Positions 54,128-63,174 of a DNA stretch of 64,000 nucleotides are shown piece after piece (the stretch's first letter is position 1; every line of letters starts with the position of its first letter). The stretch lies in the NCBI RefSeq assembly GCF_004798665.1, contig NZ_CP039292.1, positions 2,418,001 to 2,482,000 of the forward strand, written 5' to 3'. Both the position numbers and the translations under genes were made by a program. The DNA is from Actinomyces procaprae (GTDB lineage: Bacteria; Actinomycetota; Actinomycetes; Actinomycetales; Actinomycetaceae). Under the pieces are notes generated by a model. That model was given only the letters and a program-made list of their open reading frames with translations, ran no database searches and was not told where the DNA came from.

Positions 54128-55360
54128 ATGCACATGAGCAGCGACAACACCGGATGGCAGTCCCCCTCCGGCGGCGACCCCGCGGGGTCGTCCCCCGCCC
54201 CCGGGCAGTACCCGCAGTCGTCCTCCGGCTACGGCACCGACTCCCCCCAGCCCGAGCCGCCCGCCTACGGCCAGTACCAGCAGGCCGCCCCGGGGCAGGC
54301 CGCCGGCACCGAGGGCCAGTACGCCCAACAGGCGGGCGCCTACCCCGCGGGAGCAACCGGCTTCTTCGTCGCCCCCAAGCCCGGAATCATTCCGCTGCGC
54401 CCGCTGAGCATCGGCGAGATCATCGGCGGTGCCTTCGAGTCCCTGCGCGCCAACCCCCGGGCGATGTTCCTGCCCGCCCTGCTGGTGATGGGAGCCGCAG
54501 GCCTGGTCTCCGCACTGCTGATCTACGTCTCCACACGCTCCTTCTTCACTGACCTGACCTCCGCCGACTACTACAACGAGTACGACCCCACCGTCTCCGA
54601 GGCGGAGGTATTCCGCAGCTCTCTTTCCATACTGGGCGGCAGCTTCACCACCAATGTCGTCACCCTGGTGATCACGTCGCTGGCCACCGCCGTGCTGACC
54701 GGCCTGCTGATCGTGACCGTGTCCCGCTCGGTCCTGGGGCGCATCGCCACCCCCACGGAGGTTTGGGAGCGCACCAGGCCGCGCATCTGGGCCCTGATCG
54801 GCCAGGCCGCGCTGACCGAGCTGTTCACCTTCATCGCCGCCGCACTGCTCGTGACGGGGCTGGCGCTGCTGATGGCCGCGATGCTCCTGGCACTGGCCGA
54901 CTACGAGGGCGCCGGAGGCGCCCTGCTGATCCTCATGGGATTCCTGCTCACGATCCTGGGCCTGCTCGCCGCCGCGTTCCTGTGGGTGCGCCTGTCGCTC
55001 GCCAGCGCAGCACTGATTCTTGAGAATGTCGGAGTCTGGGAGGGCATCCGCCGTTCCTGGCAGCTGACCCGCACCGGCTTCTGGCGGATCCTGGGCACTT
55101 TGCTGCTGGTCGAGCTGCTGGTCACTGCGGTAACCATGGTCATAGCAGTACCGCTCGGCTTCATCTCCGGCGCCGGCTCCGTCCTGGTCACCAGCGCGGC
55201 CACCTCCGCGCTGCTGTCGGCTTTCGCCACTTTCGCCTCATCGCTGCTCAGCGCCGTGATCCTGCCGTTCTCCGCGGCCTCCCGCGCCCTGATCTACATC
55301 GACCTGCGCATGCGCCAGGAGGGCCTGGACGTTGAGCTGCGCCGCTCGGCGGGAGTCTGA
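54128..55360 (+). CDS. Polytopic membrane protein with Pro/Gln-rich N-terminus
   Basis: 410 residues (ATG 54134 is an alternative start). The first ~80 residues are a disordered Gly/Pro/Gln/Tyr segment (PPAYGQYQQAAPGQAAGTEG). The rest has about six membrane segments, including LPALLVMGAAGLVSALLIYV, TLVITSLATAVLTGLLIVTV, LLMAAMLLALADYEGAGGAL and LILMGFLLTILGLLAAAFLW, with the conserved LRPLSIGEIIGGAFESLRAN before the first span and ENVGVWEGIRRSWQLTRTGF in a loop. The family is widespread in actinobacteria next to DUF4129 genes (glycerophosphodiesterase membrane-domain-like). Function unknown; 24 nt precede the next gene. Confidence 0.8.
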   Translation: MHMSSDNTGWQSPSGGDPAGSSPAPGQYPQSSSGYGTDSPQPEPPAYGQYQQAAPGQAAGTEGQYAQQAGAYPAGATGFFVAPKPGIIPLRPLSIGEIIGGAFESLRANPRAMFLPALLVMGAAGLVSALLIYVSTRSFFTDLTSADYYNEYDPTVSEAEVFRSSLSILGGSFTTNVVTLVITSLATAVLTGLLIVTVSRSVLGRIATPTEVWERTRPRIWALIGQAALTELFTFIAAALLVTGLALLMAAMLLALADYEGAGGALLILMGFLLTILGLLAAAFLWVRLSLASAALILENVGVWEGIRRSWQLTRTGFWRILGTLLLVELLVTAVTMVIAVPLGFISGAGSVLVTSAATSALLSAFATFASSLLSAVILPFSAASRALIYIDLRMRQEGLDVELRRSAGV

Positions 55361-55384
55361 GAGCACCCGCGCCGCCACACCGTC

Positions 55385-56089
55385 ATGATCTCGATGCCAC
55401 CCGTCACCGCAGCCGCTCGCGCCCTCGGCGCCGGCGGACTGCACGTGCTCGTCCCCCGGGACGTGCCGGCCACCCCCGACGCCGACGCCGCCCGCCGCGC
55501 CGCCGAGGAGGAGCTCGCCAAACCCGTATACCGCGAGACCGAGAGCCTGCGGATGCGCATCTGGCAGTGGCTGGCCGAGCACCTGGACCCCCGCGGGGCC
55601 GTGCCCGGGGTGCCGGCGTGGCTGTCGGTCCTGATCGTGGTGCTGCTGGTGACCGCACTGGTAGTCGTGCTGGTGGTGCTGTTCACCCGTATCACCTGGG
55701 CGCGCCGCGTCACCCGCCCCGGCGACCCGCTGTTCGACGACGATCGCGACGCCGCCGCACTGGCCCGTGCCGCCGACACCGCCGCCGGGCGGGGCGACTG
55801 GACCACCGCCGTCGTCGAGCGGTTCCGTGCGATCGTCCGCACGCTCGATGAACGCGGCGCCCTTGAGGACTATCCGGGAATGACCGCGCATGAGGCGGCG
55901 GTGCTGGCGTCCCGGCCGCTGGGCGGGATGGCCCCCCAGATGCACGAGGCCGCCCGCCTGTTCGACGCCGTCCGCTACGGCCGGGTCGTGTCCACCTCAG
56001 AGCAGGACGCATGGATGCGGGCCTTCGCCGAGCAGGTTGCCCGCACTCCCCTAGTCCCGGCAATGCCGGCCGGGCAGGTGACGCCATGA
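55385..56089 (+). CDS. DUF4129 domain protein
   Basis: 234 residues. One central membrane span (WLSVLIVVLLVTALVVVLVV) and the cytoplasmic DUF4129 helical domain: WTTAVVERFRAIVRTLDERG, YPGMTAHEAAVLASRPLGG and AARLFDAVRYGRVVSTSEQD, where the FDAVRYG pattern is the family signature. Often found as the C-terminal part of transglutaminase-like proteins and, in actinobacteria, as a free-standing gene before DUF4350 and MoxR. It overlaps the DUF4350 gene by 4 nt (ATGA). Role unknown; expected to assemble with MoxR/DUF58 products at the membrane. Confidence 0.85.
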   Translation: MISMPPVTAAARALGAGGLHVLVPRDVPATPDADAARRAAEEELAKPVYRETESLRMRIWQWLAEHLDPRGAVPGVPAWLSVLIVVLLVTALVVVLVVLFTRITWARRVTRPGDPLFDDDRDAAALARAADTAAGRGDWTTAVVERFRAIVRTLDERGALEDYPGMTAHEAAVLASRPLGGMAPQMHEAARLFDAVRYGRVVSTSEQDAWMRAFAEQVARTPLVPAMPAGQVTP

Positions 56090-57281
56090 GCGCATCCGCT
56101 ACCACGTCCCCCAAAGGCGACGGCACAGCACCCGCGGGCTCCGCCGACCAGGTGGTCGGAGCCCGCCCGGGCGAGCGCCTGCAGCGGTGGCGTCCCTTCC
56201 TGGCCGCCGGGGCGCTGCTGCTGCTTGTCGCCCTGGCGACCTTCTGGACGAGCCCGCAGTCCTCCAAGGTCCCCTACGCGATCAACAACCCCCACCCAGA
56301 AGGCACCCAGGCGCTGGCGGAGCTGCTGCGCGACCAGGGCGTGGACGTCTCCGCCGTCACCTCGGCCGACGCCGCCGTCACCTCGGCCGCGGACGGCGCC
56401 ACCGTGGTCGTGCTCAACGTCGGGGACCTCAGCAGCTTCGACCGCCACCAGCTCGCCCAAACGGGCCAGGAAGTCGTGGTCCTCGGCTCCCTGTACGAGG
56501 ACCTTGCGCAACTCACCGACATGACTCCGACCGGGGTCTCCGCGAGCACCAACACCACGCTGGAGCCCGAGTGCACCGACCCCGACGCGGTGGCCGCCGC
56601 CGCACTCGCAGGCTCGACCGGCTCCGTCGACCTGGGGGACGTGGAGGGCGCCGTCGGCTGCTTCCCCGTGGGCGACGGCACCTACGCCTACGCCACCGCT
56701 CCCCTTGCGGGCGGCGGGACCCTGCGAGTGATCGCCGACCCGCGCATCGCCACCAATGAGAACCTCACCACCCAAGGCAACGCGGCGCTGGCGATCCGTG
56801 CCATGGGCCGCAGTGACCGCCTGGTCTGGTTCGACGCCTCCCAGACGCTCGCGCTCAACGTGTGGGACACGCCCCTGCTGCCGCCGTGGCTGCCGGCGCT
56901 GATGCTCCTGGGCGGGGTCGCCGTCACTGCGCTGGCGCTGGTGCGCGGGCGCCGCTTCGGACGGCTCGTTTCGGAGGACCTGCCGGTGGTTGTGCACGCC
57001 ACCGAGACCGCCGTCGGCAGGGGCAGGCTGTACCGCCGGGCCGGGGACCGCGATCGCGCCGCCCAGGCACTGCGCGCCGGAACGGCCCTGCGGCTCGGCC
57101 GCTCACTAGGCCTGCCGGCGTCGGCCGGCCGCGGCGAGCTGCTCCAGGCCGCCGCCCGCGCCAGCGGCTGGCCCGCTGCCGCCATCGACCATGCCCTGTA
57201 CGGGCCCACCCCCGCGGACGACCATGCCCTGGCGGACCTGGCCGTACGCCTGGAACAACTCGAGAGCGAGGTCCATCCAAG

Positions 57282-57285
<4 letters not shown>
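56086..57285 (+). CDS. DUF4350 domain membrane protein
   Basis: 399 residues from ATG 56086. The first membrane span (FLAAGALLLLVALATFWTSP) is followed by an extracytoplasmic DUF4350 domain: VPYAINNPHPEGTQALAELL, RDQGVDVSAVTSADAAVTSA and TVVVLNVGDLSSFDRHQLAQ. A second span (WLPALMLLGGVAVTALALVR) leads to a cytoplasmic helical tail (RGELLQAAARASGWPAAAID). DUF4350 is related to GATase-like folds but shows no catalytic triad here. Overlaps by ATGA at both ends, so it is tightly coupled to DUF4129 and moxR. Confidence 0.85.
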
Positions 57286-58364
<1,079 letters not shown>

Positions 58365-58387
58365 TCGGCTGCTGAGAGGAGGCGCCC

Positions 58388-59680
58388 GTGTACCTGACCA
58401 TGCGTACCGTCTGGCTGCTCGTCGTCGGGGCGGTGCCCGTGTTCCTCGTGCCCCGTCCGGCCACGGTCCTGGCCTGGACGGCGCTGGTGACCGCGCTGGT
58501 GGTGGTCGACGTGGCAGCGGCGCCCTCGCCCCGGGGCCTGCGCGCAACCAGGTCGGTGCCCCGGTCGGTGCGCCTGGGCGAGACGGTCACGGAGACGCTG
58601 ACCCTGTTCAACACCACTGGGCGCAGCATGTCCGCGGTGGTACGCGATGCCTGGCCGCCCTCGGCCGGCGCCCCGCAACAGCGGCGGGCGCTTGTGGTCC
58701 CGGCCGGGCGGCAGCGGCGGATGCGCACCACGCTGACCCCCACGCGCCGCGGTGACCGAGTGGCCGACCTGGTCACGGTGCGGTTGCGCGGCCCGCTCGG
58801 CCTGGCCGGACGCCAGGCGTCGCTGGCCGTGCCCGCGCGACTGCGCGTACTCCCGCGGTTCGCCTCGCGCCGCCACCTGCCGAGCCGGCTGGCCCGCCTG
58901 CGGGAGATGGACGGGCGCAGCGCCGTGATGGTGCACGGAGCGGGCACCGAGTTCGACTCCCTGCGCGAGTACGTCGTCGGCGATGACGTGCGTTCAATCG
59001 ACTGGCGCTCCACGGCACGGCGCGGAGAGGTCGTGGTCCGTACCTGGCGGCCGGAGCGGGACCGGCGCGTACTCATTGTGGTGGACACCGGCCGGATGGC
59101 GGCGGCACGGCTCGACGACGCGCCTCGGCTCGACGCCCAGATCGAGGCGATGCTGCTGCTGGCGGCGCTGGCCTCCCGTGCGGGCGATCGGGTGGATGCG
59201 GTCGCCATGGATGTGGAGACGCGTGCGCAGGTGCGGGGCGTGTCCGGCTCCGCGCTGCTGGGGGCGCTGGCGGACGCCTTCGCACCGCTCAGACCCGCTC
59301 TCGCGGCCACGGACTGGGCGCTGGTGGCGGCCACGGTGGAGGCCGCCCTCTCCCAGCACGCGCTGGTGGTCGTGCTCACCGGCCTGGACGGTTCGGGGGC
59401 GGATGCCGCCATGCTGCGCGCCCTGGCAACCATTGCCCGCAAGCACACGGTGGTCGTGGGCTCAGCGACCGACCCGGGCCTGGAGCGGCTGCGCTCTCGG
59501 CGCGACGACGCCGAGAGCGCCTACACGGCCGCGGCGGCCGAACGCGACCTGGTGGAGCTTGACGCCGTGCGCACCCGGCTGCGGCGCGCCGGCGTGGAAG
59601 TGGTGGAGGCCCAGCCGGGGGCGCTGGCACCGGAACTGGCCGACACCTACCTGGCGCTCAAGGCCGCGGGGAGGCTGTGA
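58388..59680 (+). CDS. DUF58 domain protein
   Basis: 430 residues from a GTG with GAGGAGG ideally placed. Two short membrane segments at the N-terminus (MRTVWLLVVGAVPVFLVPRP, VLAWTALVTALVVVDVAA) precede a beta-rich part and the DUF58 core FDSLREYVVGDDVRSIDWRS followed by RRGEVVVRTWRPERDRRVLI and VVD, which begins a VWA-like fold (MDVETRAQVRGVSGSALLGA). The FxxLRxYxxGDDxRxIDWxxTAR signature is complete. It is the likely substrate or partner of the MoxR ATPase. Confidence 0.92.
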   Translation: MYLTMRTVWLLVVGAVPVFLVPRPATVLAWTALVTALVVVDVAAAPSPRGLRATRSVPRSVRLGETVTETLTLFNTTGRSMSAVVRDAWPPSAGAPQQRRALVVPAGRQRRMRTTLTPTRRGDRVADLVTVRLRGPLGLAGRQASLAVPARLRVLPRFASRRHLPSRLARLREMDGRSAVMVHGAGTEFDSLREYVVGDDVRSIDWRSTARRGEVVVRTWRPERDRRVLIVVDTGRMAAARLDDAPRLDAQIEAMLLLAALASRAGDRVDAVAMDVETRAQVRGVSGSALLGALADAFAPLRPALAATDWALVAATVEAALSQHALVVVLTGLDGSGADAAMLRALATIARKHTVVVGSATDPGLERLRSRRDDAESAYTAAAAERDLVELDAVRTRLRRAGVEVVEAQPGALAPELADTYLALKAAGRL

Positions 59681-59712
59681 TGCGGAGGCTCGCCGTCGTG
59701 CCCGCGCAGGAG

Positions 59713-60708
59713 TCAGCCGACCTCGGCCTGGACGGCGCCGGCCTCGTCGGCCTCAAGGTCGCCGGTGTGCCCGGCCAGCACGGCCCGGCGGCCCGGCAGC
59801 AGCGTGTAGACCCAGAACACCACCAGTGCCAGCAGGCCGATCAGCCCCTTGACCGGCCACGGCAGCGGCGCCGGGGTCACGAATGCCTCAATGAATCCGC
59901 TGACTGCCAGTGCCGCCGTCAGCCCGGCCGCCACGGTGACCAGGGAGCGCCCCTCGGCAGCGAGCGCCACGCCTCGCGACCGGCCGCCGGGGGCGAGCAT
60001 GGTCCAGAACAGCTTCAGACCAGCGGCGCCGGCTACGAACACGCAGGTGAGCTCCAGCAGCCCGTGCGGGGTGATGAGCGCGAAGAACTGCCCGAGCAGG
60101 CCGTGATCGGCCATGATTGCTCCCGCCTGCCCGACGTTGACGGCGTTGGCGTACAGCATGTAGGCGGGCAGCAGCCCGGTGATGCCGCCGGCCACGCACA
60201 GCGCGGCGATGCGCGCGTTGTTCGTCCACACCAGGCCGGCGAACTCGGGGGCGGCGTAAGCGGAGTAGTAGGCCTCGAAGGACTCCTGGGCGTAGGTGTC
60301 GAGTGTGCTGGGAGAGCCGAGCGCCGCCATGGCATCGGGACTGCGCAGTGTCCACACGCCCACGACCACGGCGATCACCACCTCCACCGCGGTCACCACC
60401 ACCGTCCACCAGCGCAGGCGATACAGTGCCGCCGGCACGCTGGCGAGCCAGAAGCGCCTCACATCGCTCATGCGCGCCTCCCGCGTGCCGGTGATGCGGC
60501 CGCGTGCCGCAGCCACACGAGTGGACAGCTGGGCCAGCAGCGTCGGGTCCGGGGCTCCGGTGCGGATGCGCGAGAGGTGGCCGGCCGCAGCCCGGTAGAG
60601 GGTTACCAGCTCGTCCGCCTCGGCGCCGGTGAGTCGGCGCCGGGACGTGAGCTCATCCAGCCGGTCCCACTGGTCGCGGTGGGCGGCGGCGTAGGCGTCA
60701 ATATCCAC
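59713..60708 (-). CDS. SpoIIM-family membrane protein
   Basis: 331 residues from a GTG at 60708. A cytoplasmic helical N-terminus (DQWDRLDELTSRRRLTGAEA, LVTLYRAAAGHLSRIRTG) is followed by the SpoIIM membrane domain (TVVVTAVEVVIAVVVGVWTL, NARIAALCVAGGITGLLPAY, FALITPHGLLELTCVFVAGA, GLIGLLALVVFWVYTLLPGR). In non-sporulating actinobacteria these proteins accompany RDD and MoxR/DUF58 genes and are of unknown role. It is divergent from the RDD gene, with only 14 nt between start codons, so promoter and ribosome sites must overlap or messages be leaderless. Confidence 0.9.
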   Translation of the reverse strand: MDIDAYAAAHRDQWDRLDELTSRRRLTGAEADELVTLYRAAAGHLSRIRTGAPDPTLLAQLSTRVAAARGRITGTREARMSDVRRFWLASVPAALYRLRWWTVVVTAVEVVIAVVVGVWTLRSPDAMAALGSPSTLDTYAQESFEAYYSAYAAPEFAGLVWTNNARIAALCVAGGITGLLPAYMLYANAVNVGQAGAIMADHGLLGQFFALITPHGLLELTCVFVAGAAGLKLFWTMLAPGGRSRGVALAAEGRSLVTVAAGLTAALAVSGFIEAFVTPAPLPWPVKGLIGLLALVVFWVYTLLPGRRAVLAGHTGDLEADEAGAVQAEVG

Positions 60709-60722
60709 GAGGGGAGTCTGTC

Positions 60723-61598
60723 ATGGTGAATGAGGTTGCCGCCTCGTCCGAGCGGATGATGACGCCGGAGTTGATGGTCACCGGGGAGGCCGTGGCCCTG
60801 GAGGTGCTGCCCGCATCCCCCGGGGCCCGCATCCTGTCGGGGCTGATCGACTACGCGCTGTACGGCGCGGGCCTGGTGGTCACGGTGCTGACGGGTGTCC
60901 CCATAGGCGGCCGCATCTTCCCGAACGCCTCCGACGCCCTGGTGGTGGCAATGCTGTCCCTGGTGTTCCTGGGGTGGCTGGTGGGGATGCCACTGGCGGT
61001 GGAGGTGCTGTCCCGCGGACGCTCCGCCGGCCGCCTGGTGACCGGTTCCCGCATTGTTCGCGACGACGGCGGCGCGGTGCGACTGCGCCACAGCCTGGTT
61101 CGGGCCCTGGTGGGGGTTGTCGAGGTCTGGCTGCTCGGCGGGATCCCGGCGATCGCCACCAGTGTGGTGACCCGCCGCGGTAAGCGCCTGGGAGACCTCT
61201 TGGCGGGAACCTACGCGGTGCGGATCCGCAACGGGGGTGTTGATGCTCCGCCGATCCTCATGCCGCCGGAGCTGTCCGCATGGGCCCGGGACGCCGACCT
61301 GCGCTCCCTGCCAGGCCACTTGGCGCTCGTCGTGCGGACCTTCTTGCAGCGGGCCTCCTCCATGCAGCCGCAGGCGCGCATGCGGCTGGCTACGCAGCTG
61401 GCCGCGCAGGCGGAGCCCTACGTGGCGCCGCCGCCACCGCCGCACACTCACCCCGAGCGCTTCCTGGCGGCGCTGCTGGCGGCCCGCCGCGACCGCGAGT
61501 TCATGCTGGAGCTGCGGGATCGGCGCCTGGAGGACAACGCGCTCACCACCATGCAGAACCCGCCGCATGAGGTGGCCGCGCCCGCCGCACAGGCGTAA
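60723..61598 (+). CDS. RDD-family membrane protein
   Basis: 291 residues from ATG 60723 (GAGGGGAG about 8 nt upstream). The RDD domain spans ~residues 35-170: ARILSGLIDYALYGAGLVVT (the Arg and Asp of RDD), VVAMLSLVFLGWLVGMPLAV, RGRSAGRLVTGSRIVRDDGG, RLRHSLVRALVGVVEVWLLG and RRGKRLGDLLAGTYAVRIRN. The rest is a soluble helical tail. RDD proteins are proposed ion transporters or membrane scaffolds; no specific role is evident. Divergent from the SpoIIM gene; the repeat-rich region follows. Confidence 0.9.
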   Translation: MVNEVAASSERMMTPELMVTGEAVALEVLPASPGARILSGLIDYALYGAGLVVTVLTGVPIGGRIFPNASDALVVAMLSLVFLGWLVGMPLAVEVLSRGRSAGRLVTGSRIVRDDGGAVRLRHSLVRALVGVVEVWLLGGIPAIATSVVTRRGKRLGDLLAGTYAVRIRNGGVDAPPILMPPELSAWARDADLRSLPGHLALVVRTFLQRASSMQPQARMRLATQLAAQAEPYVAPPPPPHTHPERFLAALLAARRDREFMLELRDRRLEDNALTTMQNPPHEVAAPAAQA

Positions 61599-61712
61599 CC
61601 GGGCGGCACCGGGCAGCCCGGAGACTACGGGCGCCGCGCCGGGGTGTAGAGCCCCGGGGTTTGTGGGGGTGCACCCCGGGGGCGAGCAAAAAAACCCGGG
61701 GGCGTGCAGCAA

Positions 61713-61800
61713 CACCGCCCCCGCACGCCGCCGGGCAAAAGTGCACTGAGCACCGAGGACCCCGGAGCGGTGGCACCGCCCCCGCACGCCGCCGGGCAAA
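61713..61800. repeat. 27-bp direct repeat downstream of the RDD gene
   Basis: A 27-nt sequence starting CACCGCCCCCGCACGCCGCC occurs at 61713-61739 and 61774-61800 (61-nt offset). Just before it (61635-61710) are CCCCGGGG-type dyads and a short A-run that may end RDD transcription. No gene. Confidence 0.8.
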
Positions 61801-61824
61801 TGCGGCTGTTCCGGTTGGGGTGTG

Positions 61825-62140
61825 CTCATGGGCGGTTCGGCTGCGTGCTCGGTGAGGATTGTTTGGTGCAGTCAGGCGCCCACGACGTTCCCGTGGTGTT
61901 GGGCGCCTGGTTGCCGACAGTCGAGGGGCGGGTGGGTCCTACGCCGCCCTGGTTGGACCGCTCACGCCCCGATGGACCGCTCACGCCCCGATGGACCGCT
62001 GTAACCAGCGGCTACGGCGGTCCAACGGGGGCACAGCGGTCCAACGGGGGAACAGGGGTCCAACGGGCAGGCTCAACGGCCACGCGCATCGCCCCCAACC
62101 GCGCACCGCCACCCAAGCACTCTCGCAACCGGGCCAAGTG
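61825..62140 (+). repeat. Dispersed ~300-bp element, copy B (3+3 array core)
   Basis: Matches 17326-17630 in opposite orientation. Forward units TGGACCGCTCACGCCCC begin at 61954 and 61973, and a third TGGACCGCTG at 61992 (19-nt period). A hairpin CCGCTG-TAAC-CAGCGG occupies 61996-62011. Inverted GGTCCAACGGG units begin at 62019, 62038 and 62057 (19-nt period). Conserved flanks include GTGCTCGGTGAGGATTGTT at the left and CAACCGCGCACCGCC at the right. No transposase, target duplication or convincing coding frame. It occupies the gap between the RDD and DUF3499 genes. Confidence 0.85.
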
Positions 62141-62168
62141 GCGCTTTAGTGGGTGACCTGTAGGTCGA

Positions 62169-62606
62169 TCAGTCCTCGGTCTTCTCCCCGCGCAGCACGC
62201 GCAAGTGACCGCGGCGGGTGATCTCGCCGTCGCCCAGACCGGTCAGGTGGTCCGGCAGCGGGGCGGTCAGCGATGCGGGCAGCAGGCCGGTGGGCCGCCC
62301 CGCGTGCTCGGCCGGCTGGGGCTTGGGGCGCGGGGCCCTGGAGGCCTCCCGGACGGCGTCGGCCAGGGCGGTCAGGTCGTCCTCCGACGGCGGGGCGGGC
62401 TGAAAGTCGGTGGCGAGTCGGATCACTTGCCAGCCGCGCGGCGCGGTGAATGACTCCACGTGCTTGGCGCACAGGTCGTAGGCCTCGGGCTGCGCCTGCG
62501 TGGCCAGCGGGCCGAGCACGATCGTGGAGTCGGCGTACACGCTCGTCAAAGTGGCTACGGCCGGGTTCTCGCATCCGGGCCTGCGGCAGTGTCGGACTCT
62601 TCTCAC
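62169..62606 (-). CDS. DUF3499 family protein
   Basis: 145 residues. The N-terminal half shows the family pattern: CRRPGCENPAVATLTSVYAD, STIVLGPLATQAQPEAYDLC and AKHVESFTAPRGWQVIRL, with two Cys in CRRPGC and a later CxxH pair (LCAKH), which together look like a zinc site. The C-terminal half is Pro/Ala-rich and variable. The family is actinobacterial and regularly follows the metallopeptidase-family gene that lies 82 nt upstream here. Function unknown. Confidence 0.88.
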   Translation of the reverse strand: MRRVRHCRRPGCENPAVATLTSVYADSTIVLGPLATQAQPEAYDLCAKHVESFTAPRGWQVIRLATDFQPAPPSEDDLTALADAVREASRAPRPKPQPAEHAGRPTGLLPASLTAPLPDHLTGLGDGEITRRGHLRVLRGEKTED

Positions 62607-62688
62607 ACCCGCAGGCTACCGCGGGCCGGCCGACAGGTGCGGGAGCCACGGGCCCGCGGCGCCGTGATAAGAGCGAAGCGCGTGGGGC

Positions 62689-63174
62689 TCACAGTCCCGG
62701 GTCGATCTCCTCAGGCCGACGGCCCAGCATGAGGGCCACCTGCTCCAGCACGACGCGCCGCACCAGCTCCGCCAGTTCGGCGTCATCGGCGGCACGGGAG
62801 GTGATGGGGCGCCGGTACAGGACGATCCGGGCGGGGAGCCCGGCCCGCGGCTCGGCGGCGAATCCGCGGCCGAGCACGACGCCGTGCTCCCACGGGGCCG
62901 GATCCGACGGCGGCACCTCCTCCACGGCGAACTGCATCACGGAGACCTGCGGGTTCCGTCGGGTCAGCGCCGCGGCGGCCTCAATGACCATCGCGTCGAA
63001 GCGCTCGGCGCGGGTGCGCCAGGCGGGCAGTCCGGGCGGCAGCAGCGGTCCACGCAGCCCGCGCCCGTGACGGTCACGGCGGCGCGGGGATGCGGGAATA
63101 CGCACCGGATACCGACGAGATGACCTGGGCACGTGTCCCACCCTAGAGGATTGCCGACGCCGCGTCCCATCCAT
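62689..63174 (-). CDS. Metallopeptidase-family protein lacking HExxH
   Basis: 161 residues from ATG 63174, sharing a base with the stop of the upstream gene (TGATG). An Arg/Ser-rich N-terminus of ~55 residues precedes the DUF1025/zincin-like domain: RAERFDAMVIEAAAALTRRN, VMQFAVEEVPPSDPAPWEHG, GLPARIVLYRRPITSRAADD and ELAELVRRVVLEQVALMLGR. Where true members have HExxH, this has LEQVA, so the zinc site is lost. The same loss is usual in the actinobacterial DUF3499-linked subfamily, so it is an inherited trait and not a local mutation. Probably a non-catalytic protein. Confidence 0.85.
   Translation of the reverse strand: MDGTRRRQSSRVGHVPRSSRRYPVRIPASPRRRDRHGRGLRGPLLPPGLPAWRTRAERFDAMVIEAAAALTRRNPQVSVMQFAVEEVPPSDPAPWEHGVVLGRGFAAEPRAGLPARIVLYRRPITSRAADDAELAELVRRVVLEQVALMLGRRPEEIDPGL

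Noticed and set aside
52075..54552. 825-codon plus-strand open frame opposite mtrB and mtrA
   Set aside because: It is antisense to two proteins with complete kinase and response-regulator motifs and has no motif of its own.
62689..63174. Active-site mutation of a zinc peptidase
   Set aside because: Loss of HExxH is characteristic of the actinobacterial DUF3499-linked subfamily, so it is not a local event.
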